A program made the position numbers and the translations under genes. From Bacillota bacterium (lineage in GTDB: Bacteria > Bacillota > Clostridia > Oscillospirales > Oscillospiraceae), in assembly GCA_023386265.1 (NCBI GenBank), contig JAEWKA010000006.1, positions 1 to 64,000 on the forward strand: a DNA stretch of 64,000 nt, in the 5' to 3' direction. Below, in pieces: positions 31,546-39,960 of the stretch. A model generated the notes under the pieces. That model made no database searches, was not told where the DNA came from, and saw only the letters and a list, made by a program, of their open reading frames with translations. Numbering within the stretch: position 1 is the stretch's first letter; every line of letters starts with the position of its first letter.

Positions 31546-33452
31546 AACGCTCGGAACTGATATTACCAAAGTACGCGCTGATAGACCTCTCCACCGGCGA
31601 GGTCAGCGATTATCCCATTTCTGAGGAGCTTTTCAGAAACTACATAGGCGGTAAAGCACTGGGCTCGCGTCTGCTCTTTGATTTAATGCCTGCCGGAGTT
31701 GACCCACTTTCCAAAGAAAACGTAATGATAGTAAATACCGGTCCCATGAACGGTACGGGAGCCCCCTCTTCGAGTCGCTTTAACGTCTCCTTCAAAAACG
31801 TCATGACAAACGGCATCGCATCCTCAAACTGCGGAGGGCAGTTCGGCGTCATGCTCAAGGCGGCCGGATTTGACGGCATTATTCTCAAGGGCGGCGCTGA
31901 AAGCCCCTCTTACATCGAGATACTCGACGGTGAGATAACGCTAAAGGATGCTGGACATCTTTGGGGCATGGACGCGGAAAAGGTTCAGGAGGAATTCGAC
32001 CCCCACTGGGGGAAGCTTGTCATCGGCCCCGCCGGGGAAAACGGTGTGCACTATGCGGCGGCTGTTTCGGGCGAGCGCGTCGCCGGACGCTGCGGTGCCG
32101 GCGCTGTTCTCGGCGTGAAGAATATTAAGGCGCTTGTGGCTTTCGGTACGAAAAAGGCTCCGATACAAAATAAAGAGGAATTTGATAAATACAACAAAAA
32201 ATTCATCAATTTTCTTAGAACTCATCCGATGACCGGAAATGCCCTGCCGCGTTATGGCTCTGCCGGTCTTCTGAATAACGCAAACGCATCGCATGCGCTC
32301 CCGACAAAGAACTTTAGTAAAGGTCAATATGAGCACGCAGATAAAATCACCGGCGAAGCGCTGGCGGATACCGTGCTGACTCGTAACTCAGGCTGCGTAA
32401 GTTGCCCTATCAGGTGCGCCCGCCGCGTAATGGTGGACGGTAAAGAGGTCAAAGGTCCGGAATACGAAACAGTAGGTCTTTTCGGCGCCAACATTGAAAA
32501 CTGCGATTTGGTATGGATCAATACTGTCAACTACGTTGCCGACATCTACGGTATGGACGCTATCTCCCTCGGAGGTACGATTGCCTTCGCGATGGAGCTT
32601 CAGGAAAAGGGCATGGGAGATTTCGGCCTGCACTTTGGTTCAAAAGAAGGCGTTCTCGAAGCAATACATGATATTGCCTACGGTATAGGGGCTGCCAAGG
32701 AACTGGGTCTAGGCTCTAAGCTGCTCAGCGAAAAATACGGCGGGAAAGAATTTGCCATCCACGCCAAAGGGCTTGAGCTCGCGTCGTACGAACCCCGAAG
32801 GTCAGTCGGCATGGGACTCGGCTACGCAACATCATCAAGAGGCGGCTGCCATCTTAACGGCGGTTACACGGCTTTGATTGAAACCGTCGGAGTGGTTGCC
32901 GTTGATACTCAAACGCCCAAGGGCAAAGCTGAATTGACAGTGTTTTTCCAGAACATGATAGAAGCAACGTCAGCGTCCGGATTCTGTCTCTTTACGATGA
33001 TGGCGGTAATCCCCGGGTTCCTGTCGAACCTTGGACCTGCGCACCCTTTCACAAGATTCGTCAGCAAGTTCTTAATTACCGCTCGTCCTGTACTCGGTGC
33101 ATTATGGACAATGATGCCGTGGGTACTCCCATTTAACTGGATGTATCTTGTCCCCTATGCTCAGTCGCTTAAGCTGGCAACCGGTTTAGACATCACGGCC
33201 GGTAGTTTTTTGCAGGCCGGTGAGAGAGCGTTTAACACAGATAGGCTTTTCAATCTGCGTGAGGGATTGACGGCGGCTGACGATACGCTTTGCGACAGAA
33301 TGACGAAAACGCCGCAGGATCCTACGAAGCCTGATACTATTGTCCCGCTTGACAAAATGCTTCCGCGCTATTACAAGGTGCGCGGCTGGGACAAAAACGG
33401 CGTTCCGACACCAGAGAAGCTCAAGAAACTCAGCATAACCGTTACGATTTGA
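31542..33452 (+). CDS. Aldehyde ferredoxin oxidoreductase (tungsten enzyme)
   Basis: This 636-residue enzyme interconverts aldehydes and carboxylic acids with ferredoxin, using a tungsten or molybdenum bis-pterin cofactor and one [4Fe-4S] cluster. Visible are the N-terminal cofactor domain (FRNYIGGKALGSRLLFDLMP, NTGPMNGTGAPSSSRFNVS, GQFGVMLKAAGFDGIILKG), the cluster cysteines CVSCPIRC near residue 285, and the last cysteine in DDTLCDRM near 585. ARRSVGMGLGYATSSRGGCH-like residues (about 420) line the pterin. Length is normal. It follows the ferredoxin gene with a four-base overlap, and a MoaD-like gene follows 13 bases later. Confidence 0.95.
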   Translation: MKRSELILPKYALIDLSTGEVSDYPISEELFRNYIGGKALGSRLLFDLMPAGVDPLSKENVMIVNTGPMNGTGAPSSSRFNVSFKNVMTNGIASSNCGGQFGVMLKAAGFDGIILKGGAESPSYIEILDGEITLKDAGHLWGMDAEKVQEEFDPHWGKLVIGPAGENGVHYAAAVSGERVAGRCGAGAVLGVKNIKALVAFGTKKAPIQNKEEFDKYNKKFINFLRTHPMTGNALPRYGSAGLLNNANASHALPTKNFSKGQYEHADKITGEALADTVLTRNSGCVSCPIRCARRVMVDGKEVKGPEYETVGLFGANIENCDLVWINTVNYVADIYGMDAISLGGTIAFAMELQEKGMGDFGLHFGSKEGVLEAIHDIAYGIGAAKELGLGSKLLSEKYGGKEFAIHAKGLELASYEPRRSVGMGLGYATSSRGGCHLNGGYTALIETVGVVAVDTQTPKGKAELTVFFQNMIEATSASGFCLFTMMAVIPGFLSNLGPAHPFTRFVSKFLITARPVLGALWTMMPWVLPFNWMYLVPYAQSLKLATGLDITAGSFLQAGERAFNTDRLFNLREGLTAADDTLCDRMTKTPQDPTKPDTIVPLDKMLPRYYKVRGWDKNGVPTPEKLKKLSITVTI

Positions 33453-33465
33453 CGGAGGTATAAGA

Positions 33466-33708
33466 ATGGTACATATAAAATATTACGGAGACATGCGGGA
33501 ATTGACGGGCAAAAACGAGGACGATCTTGAAGCCGTTACCCTTTCGGGTCTAATTGACGTAATAGGAAATAAGTACGGCAAGGCGGCTAAAAAAGCGGCA
33601 AAGTCATCGCTAATCATCGCAGACAGCGAAAAAGTGCTCGCTATACGAAAAGTCAAGCTTCAAAGCTCCTCCGAGGTCGGCTTTTTCCCGATGTGCTGCG
33701 GCGGATAA
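33466..33708 (+). CDS. MoaD/ThiS-like sulfur carrier
   Basis: An 80-residue protein with the ubiquitin-like pattern of MoaD (MVHIKYYGDMRELTGKNEDD at the start) and a C-terminal Gly-Gly after MCC. The Gly-Gly end is what a ThiF/MoeB enzyme adenylates and sulfurates for dithiolene formation in molybdopterin. It closes the alcohol dehydrogenase-ThiF-ferredoxin-AOR operon, so it probably provides sulfur for the AOR cofactor. The two cysteines just before Gly-Gly are unusual. GGAGG precedes the ATG. Confidence 0.88.
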   Translation: MVHIKYYGDMRELTGKNEDDLEAVTLSGLIDVIGNKYGKAAKKAAKSSLIIADSEKVLAIRKVKLQSSSEVGFFPMCCGG

Positions 33709-33763
33709 GAGTTTCAATTTAACTTAATATACTTCATTCGATCTGTTTTTTCTAAAGGAAACC

Positions 33764-33837
33764 AAGAAAACTCAGGCTGTAGGGTAAGGCCGGAAACAGC
33801 TTTGCCTCCCATTGCGGAAAGGATGAACCTACTTGCG
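33764..33837 (+). ncRNA. Moco/Tuco-type riboswitch
   Basis: The leader before the large lipoprotein gene contains elements of the Moco RNA motif in order: CTCAGGCTGTAGGGT, AAGGCCGGAAACAGC, TTTGCCTCCC, then TGCGGAAAGGATGAACC. GCCTCCC followed by GGAAAGGATGAACC is the most characteristic part. The motif senses molybdenum (Moco) or tungsten (Tuco) cofactor. A terminator follows directly, which fits transcription attenuation. Recognition is by eye; a covariance search with the Moco family model would decide. Because AOR is a tungsten-type enzyme, the Tuco variant is plausible. Confidence 0.75.
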
Positions 33838-33855
33838 TAGCTATATCTGCGCTTT

Positions 33856-33886
33856 GACGGTCATGCTTTCGCTGACCGTCTTTTTA
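33856..33886 (+). terminator. Terminator linked to the riboswitch
   Basis: GACGGTCA (33856-33863) pairs with TGACCGTC (33873-33880) and is followed by TTTTTAT. It lies 20 bases after the riboswitch core and 30 before the lipoprotein ATG, so it can switch the downstream genes off and also stop read-through from the AOR operon. Confidence 0.9.
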
Positions 33887-33914
33887 TATTCTTTTTTAGT
33901 GTGGAGGCCGGATA

Positions 33915-36900
33915 ATGAAAAGAAAACTCCTTGCTGTGCTGTTTCCCGTTTTTATATTTATTCTGTTTGCCGCCTGCGGTGGGGGGACAAATATTGATTT
34001 TTCCAATGTTGATTATTCCTCCAGCGTCTACAAGCACATAAATAACGGAGGAATTTCCGACAAAGCCGGTCTGCCCTATGACGTAGACGCCATAACAAGC
34101 GCGACGCTGACAGTCGAGGGTCCCGGAATGGTCAGCAGTATTCCGCTGTCCGTCCGCGAGCTTGAAAACAGGATGGAAGGTCTTTCGCGCGGGGTTTACA
34201 CCGATAAATCAGGAAAAAACATATACGAGGGCATAGACCTCGCCTATATGCTTAAAGATATGGTCGACGGCGACAACGGCATTATTCTCACGGACAAGGC
34301 CTATTACGTTGACCTCAAAAACTGCAACCGCGAAACCATCGGCTCCTTCGCTTTGGACGAGGTTTTTAATGCATCTGATGCAGGTCGTCCCATACTCCTC
34401 GCCTACGGAAAGGGCACAAAGGACGGAACGCTGGCGGCTCCTTTCGTGTTTGACTCTCCTAACAAGTCGGAGCACTCTCTCGGCTATATAGCCAAGCTCA
34501 AAAATGACGATGGCTGTCTGCGGCTCGTTTATGACCTTGACTCCTATGGAGAAAACAAGGACTACAATAAGTTCTCCAATGTCGCATATATATACGTTCG
34601 CGAAGCAGAGGAACCGGGCTTCAAGCATACTGAGGCAAACGGTGAAGACTACGGCGCATCCAAGCTCACCGACTACATAATCTCTTTCCGTGGAGACGCT
34701 CTGGGGCACGAGCTGAATTTGACCGTAAAGCAGCTCGAAGAGCTCTCAAAATACTGCGAGGACGGTAAGCCTGTTGAGGGCGGCATCGGGTATTCTGATT
34801 TCTATAGTCTCGCCAACACCACTTACTGGTACGTTAACGAATATGAGGGACTTGACCTCTATAAGCTGCTTCTTTATCTCGGCATGGACAATGCCGAGGA
34901 TATGGGAACGGCTAAAGCGAGGACAACGCTTGTCAGCTTCCTCGCGGCGGACGGCGTTACTTCTCAGCAGAGCTTTTCGGTGGACACGCTGTCATACCCC
35001 GATGCCTTCGGTTTTTATAAGAAGAACGCCGCGGACATGAGTGACGGTGGGTACAAGCCCACGAACGCAGACCTTGTTAAAACCGGCTACCCCGTGCTTC
35101 TGGCATACGGAGTCAATAACTATCCGTACACTATCGGCAAATCGGACGCAGGCTATCTCTCCGGACTTGCAAACAACGGCGGTCCGATGCGTGTGGTTTT
35201 CGGCAAGACCCAATACAGCCACGCAAACGGCTCTTATCAGGTTCAGTATCTGAGCGATGTCATAGTCGGAAATGATGTACACTATAACACCCACAAATAT
35301 ACCGATAATACCGCGCAGAACACACTCAAGAACAACACGCTTTCCATAGAGGTGTATGATGAAAACGGCAACGCTCTGACAGACAGCACTATCACTGTCG
35401 GCGAGATAGAGGACATCGTATACGGAGAGGGCGTGCAGGTAAATACCGTCAAAGCAGCAAGAATCAAGGACTCATATGAGACTGATGAAAGCGGTGAAGC
35501 GGTGAACTCTATCTACGAGGGCGTGGGGCTTGAATATCTGCTTATGAACGTACTCGGTCTGCCCGGCAAAAACGGCACCGTGACCTTTTCAAACGGTACC
35601 GACGAGCTTACCGTCACGATGGCGGAACTATTCAGCGAGGGCTACAACTCAACGCTAAAGCGCGAGGGGCTAAGCTCCCTGCTTGCTTTCGCCAAAAACG
35701 GTTCGCCGCTCGTTCCAACCGAAACGAGCGACGGTTATGTGAAGGAATTTGCGCTTAAGCCCTTTATCGATGCCGACCCTGCTACCTATACGGTTGACAA
35801 TAGCGGTGGGCCACTTGCTGTTATAATTCCAATCTCCGATGAGAACAAGTGCAATGCCTTATCCGTGATGAACGTCACAAGTATTAAAATCAAGCTTGAG
35901 CCGGATAAGTATGCGCACACCTCCGAACCTTATTCCTCATTAGCTGATTCATCCGTTCGAATCTACGGTGAGGGGCTGAACTCGGAAAAGAACTACACCC
36001 TATCGGACCTTGAAAGCATGCAGACACGCGCAGTCACAAGCGATTACAGTGTGCTCGGAAGCAATAGCAAACTCACGGAAGCTCGATACCGCGGTATTCC
36101 TGTCTATGAGCTTTTAACCGAAATCGGTCTTAAGAACAACGCGGGCGATGTTACCGTTTATGCTGATGATGGAACACACATCACCTTCTCCCTGTCTCGC
36201 CTTAAAAAGCAGAACTATACAAATTACATCACGCCGAGTCAGTCGCCCCTTGGCGCTATCCTCGCCTTCGGAACAGGCCGCATAGAAGGCAATATTATGG
36301 ACGGCAAACCGCTTGTACCCTCTGCTAGCTCCCAAGGCTATGACCTTGCCTACGATAACTCCGACGGACCGCTTAAGCTCATTTTGCCGCAGGCATCCGA
36401 GGATGAGGCGAGTTCCAATCTGTGCGTCAAAAATGTCGTCGCCATTGAGGTGTCCGCAAATGACATCGACACCTGGGGTCACGCGATGAGCGACGTGTAC
36501 TCCGAATTCCTCGACTACGAATTTACCCTCACGATTAAGAACGACGACAGCGAATGGTCGCAGGTTTTCACCTTGGAGCAGCTTGAGGCTCTGCCGGGTA
36601 TCAGAGTACGCGATAAATACTCCGTCCTCGAGCTTGGCGAATGTGAGGGCATCGATCTCTGGACGTTCGTAAAACTCATTGCGGGGGACGTGAACGGTAT
36701 CGACAATCCTGTATCTGTAACAGTCTACGCTTCCGACGGCTATAAAAACGACCTATTAAGCGTGTTCTATAAGGACGGTTTAGAAAACGGCGTTGAGGAT
36801 GAAAACGGTGACCGCAAGCCCCTCATTCTCGCCTACGCCGCGAACGGTTATCCGCTGGTGGATTCCGAGAGCCATGAGGGCTACACGGGGCTTGCCAAGA

Positions 36901-37043
36901 ATTCATACGGTCCTCTGCGCGTCGTTGCGGAGACAAACCAAGGCGCATCGGTCAAATTCGCGACAAAGCTTGTCGTCACTGTTCCGGGTTCCGGAAAAAT
37001 CAATATGACCGTGGACAACAGCATCTTCGATGCAAAAAAGTAA
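33915..37043 (+). CDS. Large lipoprotein of five molybdopterin-domain-like modules
   Basis: A 1042-residue surface lipoprotein (signal peptide, lipobox LFAAC, Cys21). After the spacer, DAITSATLT at residues 59-66 aligns with the flavinylation motif of FMN-binding domains (D-A-V-S-G-A-T-x-T), keeping the acceptor Thr64 but not the Gly. Five modules of about 150-200 residues follow (about 74-235, 260-475, 495-690, 705-870, 880-1030). Each has a TL-x-x-LE strand, YEG-V-D/L-x-x-LL, a V-x-A-DGY or similar strand, LLAYG-x-NG-x-PL, and G-G-P-L/M-R-V-V. This pattern resembles the sulfite-oxidase/Oxidored_molyb fold. No catalytic cysteine is obvious. It is first under the riboswitch and precedes an importer. 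Binding of pterin cofactor or oxyanion is inference. Confidence 0.75.
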   Translation: MKRKLLAVLFPVFIFILFAACGGGTNIDFSNVDYSSSVYKHINNGGISDKAGLPYDVDAITSATLTVEGPGMVSSIPLSVRELENRMEGLSRGVYTDKSGKNIYEGIDLAYMLKDMVDGDNGIILTDKAYYVDLKNCNRETIGSFALDEVFNASDAGRPILLAYGKGTKDGTLAAPFVFDSPNKSEHSLGYIAKLKNDDGCLRLVYDLDSYGENKDYNKFSNVAYIYVREAEEPGFKHTEANGEDYGASKLTDYIISFRGDALGHELNLTVKQLEELSKYCEDGKPVEGGIGYSDFYSLANTTYWYVNEYEGLDLYKLLLYLGMDNAEDMGTAKARTTLVSFLAADGVTSQQSFSVDTLSYPDAFGFYKKNAADMSDGGYKPTNADLVKTGYPVLLAYGVNNYPYTIGKSDAGYLSGLANNGGPMRVVFGKTQYSHANGSYQVQYLSDVIVGNDVHYNTHKYTDNTAQNTLKNNTLSIEVYDENGNALTDSTITVGEIEDIVYGEGVQVNTVKAARIKDSYETDESGEAVNSIYEGVGLEYLLMNVLGLPGKNGTVTFSNGTDELTVTMAELFSEGYNSTLKREGLSSLLAFAKNGSPLVPTETSDGYVKEFALKPFIDADPATYTVDNSGGPLAVIIPISDENKCNALSVMNVTSIKIKLEPDKYAHTSEPYSSLADSSVRIYGEGLNSEKNYTLSDLESMQTRAVTSDYSVLGSNSKLTEARYRGIPVYELLTEIGLKNNAGDVTVYADDGTHITFSLSRLKKQNYTNYITPSQSPLGAILAFGTGRIEGNIMDGKPLVPSASSQGYDLAYDNSDGPLKLILPQASEDEASSNLCVKNVVAIEVSANDIDTWGHAMSDVYSEFLDYEFTLTIKNDDSEWSQVFTLEQLEALPGIRVRDKYSVLELGECEGIDLWTFVKLIAGDVNGIDNPVSVTVYASDGYKNDLLSVFYKDGLENGVEDENGDRKPLILAYAANGYPLVDSESHEGYTGLAKNSYGPLRVVAETNQGASVKFATKLVVTVPGSGKINMTVDNSIFDAKK

Positions 37044-37052
37044 GGAGATACT

Positions 37053-38087
37053 ATGAAAAAAGCAGTTTCTCTCTTACTGGCTTTCGCCCTCGCGCTGTCC
37101 CTCTGCGGCTGCGCAAGCGGCGCGAGCCAATCTGCCGTTTCCGGTAAGGACACAGTTACGGACGGCTCCGGCGCTGTGCTCTCTATTCCGGATAACAGTA
37201 TGAAAACCACTATTGCTTCTGTTTACGCCGTATCAGTGCCCTTCATCGTAGCTCTGGGGCTTTCAGAACGGGTCAAGGCTATAAACGTAAAATCGAAGTT
37301 CTGGACGGACAATGTTGAGTCTCTCGCTACTGCTGGCACTGTCGGGCGTGGGACGGTCGATCTCGAGGCGTTGGCAGCGCTCGCTCCAGATGTGCTCATA
37401 CACCGCTCAAACGACCCCAAAACTGTTGAGGCCGTTTCTGCGCTCGGCATCGACGTTTTGTGTATCAAGTCCGAAAACCTTGACGACATCAAAAACACTC
37501 TAACCCTTATGGGCAAGTATTTCGGTGTATCCGACAGGGCGACTGAGGTCTCGAGCTGGATGGACACAAAATTTGCCTACATCGATTCCATTGTGAAAAC
37601 CATACCAGAGGATAAGCGCGTTACCGCGCTTGTCATGGGCGGCGAGCTTGGACGCATTGCCGGCGGCGATATGCTCCAATCCTGGATGATTGAGAAGGCT
37701 GGCGGCATCTGCGTTGCGGAAGAGGTCGGTAAAGACCACAACTGGATAGACGTAGGTGTGGAGACTATTTTAGGCTGGAACCCCGATTTTCTGTTCTGCA
37801 CCGGCTCCACCGCGCTTAATTACAGCGTAGAAGGGCTATATGACGATTCGTCGTGGAGCTCTGTGAACGCTGTTAAAAACGGCAGCGTGTATCGCATACC
37901 CGCGACATATGACGCTTGGGATATGGCCGGTATCATCTGCGTTATCGGTACAATGTATATGCTACACGAAATGTATCCCGACTATTTCTCCGCCGAAGAG
38001 CTACAAACGCAGATTGACGACTATTATACTTTTATGTTCGGCGAAACCTTTGACGACGCATACCTCGGATACGATTTGGAGGATTAA
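37053..38087 (+). CDS. ABC transporter substrate-binding lipoprotein (BtuF/FepB type, MolA-like)
   Basis: A 344-residue lipoprotein (lipobox LSLCGC, Cys22) of the class III periplasmic-binding-protein family used for metal chelates, B12 and, in Haemophilus MolA, molybdate and tungstate. Family features: VTDGSGAVLSIPDNSMKTTI, a first lobe ending AALAPDVLIHRSN, then ALVMGGELGRIAGGDMLQSW, GWNPDFLFCTG, NGSVYRIPATYDAWDMAG. The order binding protein-permease-ATPase follows without gaps. Because the operon is under a Moco/Tuco riboswitch, molybdate, tungstate or the pterin cofactor is a better guess than iron; this is inference. Confidence 0.88.
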   Translation: MKKAVSLLLAFALALSLCGCASGASQSAVSGKDTVTDGSGAVLSIPDNSMKTTIASVYAVSVPFIVALGLSERVKAINVKSKFWTDNVESLATAGTVGRGTVDLEALAALAPDVLIHRSNDPKTVEAVSALGIDVLCIKSENLDDIKNTLTLMGKYFGVSDRATEVSSWMDTKFAYIDSIVKTIPEDKRVTALVMGGELGRIAGGDMLQSWMIEKAGGICVAEEVGKDHNWIDVGVETILGWNPDFLFCTGSTALNYSVEGLYDDSSWSSVNAVKNGSVYRIPATYDAWDMAGIICVIGTMYMLHEMYPDYFSAEELQTQIDDYYTFMFGETFDDAYLGYDLED

Positions 38088-39122
38088 ATGGAGCAGACAA
38101 CTCAGAAAAAGAGAAAACGAAATGTCCTTGCCATCGACCTAACATTCCTTTTTCTTCTGCTGGGGGGCGTGGTTCTGGCGGTTTGCGTCGGCAAATACCC
38201 TGTTTCGCCGGGCGAGAGCATTTCTATACTCTGGAGCCGTCTTTTCGGACTGACAAACGGACTGCCTGATATGACGCAGAATGTCGTAATGGGTTTGCGT
38301 GTACCGCGCATCCTTGCTTCTGTCGTGGTCGGTGCTGCCCTGTCCATGTCGGGAGCGGCCTATCAGGGCATATTCAAAAACCCTCTGGTATCTCCCGAAT
38401 TTCTCGGCGTCTCCAGCGGAGCCTGTATAGGCGCAGCGCTCGCAATACTCCTGTCGATGACAACCGTTTTTATTTCACTGTTCGCCTTCGTCGGCGGTAT
38501 TATTGCCGTTTTGCTGACTGTAAGTATTCCGTCGCTCATTAGAAATCGCTCTAACCTTGTGCTTGTTCTGTCCGGAATAATTGTCGGCTCGGCGCTGTCC
38601 TCCGTCTTTGGTTTTATAAAATTCATGGCTGATCCGGACACGCAGCTTGCATCGATAACTTATTGGTCCATGGGTAGTTTTTCCTACATAAAGCTCTCGG
38701 AACTTCTCACTGTTCTTCTGGTCATAATCGTTCCGGCAGTCATTCTGGTTTTGCTCTCATGGTGGATAGACGTTCTATCGCTCGGAGAAAACGAAGCTCG
38801 TTCCCTCGGCGCTGACGTTAAGCTGATACGCGGAATCGTCATCACCTGCTCCACTATTTTAACGGCTGGCTCTGTTTGTATAGCAGGCACTATTGGCTGG
38901 GTGGGACTCATAATTCCTCACTTCGGCAGAATGCTCGTCGGTCCCGCGAACCGCCGCCTCATTCCGCTCTGCGGACTAATAGGCGGACTCTTCATGCTCC
39001 TTGTCGATACGCTGACCCGCACGATCGGAGTAGCTGAGATGCCCGTCAGCATACTGACCGGTATCATCGGCGCACCCTTCTACTGCTGGCTGCTCTTCCG
39101 TCAGAGGAGGACACTGTCATGA
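38088..39122 (+). CDS. FecCD-family ABC permease (MolB-like)
   Basis: A 344-residue FecCD permease with about ten membrane helices. Motifs include RVPRILASVVVGAALSMSGA, YQGIFKNPLVSPEFLGVSSG, FGFIKFMADPDTQLASITYW, GSFSYIKLSELL, and IGWVGLIIPHFGRMLVGPAN, the coupling region. It forms the pore of a binding-protein-dependent importer. It starts directly after the binding protein stop, with GGAGGATTAA before the ATG, and overlaps the ATPase by four bases (ATGA). The HI1470/HI1471 importer of Haemophilus shows that such permeases can carry molybdate/tungstate. Confidence 0.92.
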   Translation: MEQTTQKKRKRNVLAIDLTFLFLLLGGVVLAVCVGKYPVSPGESISILWSRLFGLTNGLPDMTQNVVMGLRVPRILASVVVGAALSMSGAAYQGIFKNPLVSPEFLGVSSGACIGAALAILLSMTTVFISLFAFVGGIIAVLLTVSIPSLIRNRSNLVLVLSGIIVGSALSSVFGFIKFMADPDTQLASITYWSMGSFSYIKLSELLTVLLVIIVPAVILVLLSWWIDVLSLGENEARSLGADVKLIRGIVITCSTILTAGSVCIAGTIGWVGLIIPHFGRMLVGPANRRLIPLCGLIGGLFMLLVDTLTRTIGVAEMPVSILTGIIGAPFYCWLLFRQRRTLS

Positions 39123-39904
39123 GTATTATTTATGAAATTGAAAACGTATCCTTCACCTATCCTTCGCTTGATCGCAAGGTGTTGGACGGCGTTAACCTCA
39201 AAATTTCTGAGGGCGACGTGCTCTCCGTTCTCGGGCGCAACGGTTCCGGCAAATCCACTCTGCTTAACTGTATGCTCGGTAGTCTTAAACCGCAGGGCGG
39301 CGAGATACGTCTCTTTGGCAAAAGCCTGCGTGATATGTCAGAGCGTGGGATAGCGAGCGTTGTCGGCTATGTACCTCAGAATCACATTCCCGCGTTCGGA
39401 TATACGGTATTTGACTTTGTGCAGATGGGCTGTGCCTCCCGCATTGGTCTTTTTTCCCACCCGGGAAAAAAAGAGCACGACGATACTGCGGCAGTATTAT
39501 CAGAAATGGGGATTGAGCCACTTTCTGAGCGCCCCTACACCGAGCTATCCGGCGGCGAAAGACAGCAGGCCACCATTGCCCGGGCAATCATCTCTCGCCC
39601 TCGCATTGTACTCTTCGATGAGCCGACCGCACATTTAGATTTCGGCAATCAGCTCCGTGTACTGAGACTGATAAAAAGCCTATCCGATAAGGGCTTTGCC
39701 GTGGTAATAACCACACACAACCCCGACCACGCGATGCTACTTGGCGGACGCGCTGCTATTCTCGACAGGCAGGGGCATCTCATTTCCGGCAAGGTGGATG
39801 ATATCATCACTGAGGCTTCCCTCAAAGACGTCTACAGCTCTGACCTAAAGCTCAAATACATAGAGGAATTCGGCCGCAAAGTCTGCGTATATCCAAATCT
39901 TTAG
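39119..39904 (+). CDS. ABC transporter ATPase (MolC-like, FepC family)
   Basis: A 261-residue ATPase of the FepC/BtuD/MolC group. It has Walker A GRNGSGKST, signature LSGGERQQATIARAI, Walker B RIVLFDEPTAHLDFGNQ and the switch His in VVITTHNPDHAM. It drives the FecCD permease encoded immediately upstream with a four-base overlap. The final section ends VCVYPNL. The gene is followed by a 56-base gap before the two-module lipoprotein. Confidence 0.94.
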   Translation: MSIIYEIENVSFTYPSLDRKVLDGVNLKISEGDVLSVLGRNGSGKSTLLNCMLGSLKPQGGEIRLFGKSLRDMSERGIASVVGYVPQNHIPAFGYTVFDFVQMGCASRIGLFSHPGKKEHDDTAAVLSEMGIEPLSERPYTELSGGERQQATIARAIISRPRIVLFDEPTAHLDFGNQLRVLRLIKSLSDKGFAVVITTHNPDHAMLLGGRAAILDRQGHLISGKVDDIITEASLKDVYSSDLKLKYIEEFGRKVCVYPNL

Positions 39905-39960
39905 TTAAAATTCTTCGAAAGAAGATTTTAAATACCTTTAACACAAGAAAGGAAATGAAA

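Noticed and set aside
34209..34709. 166-codon minus-strand frame within the large lipoprotein gene
   Set aside because: Shadow frame without ribosome binding site; the plus-strand gene has a signal peptide and repeated modules.
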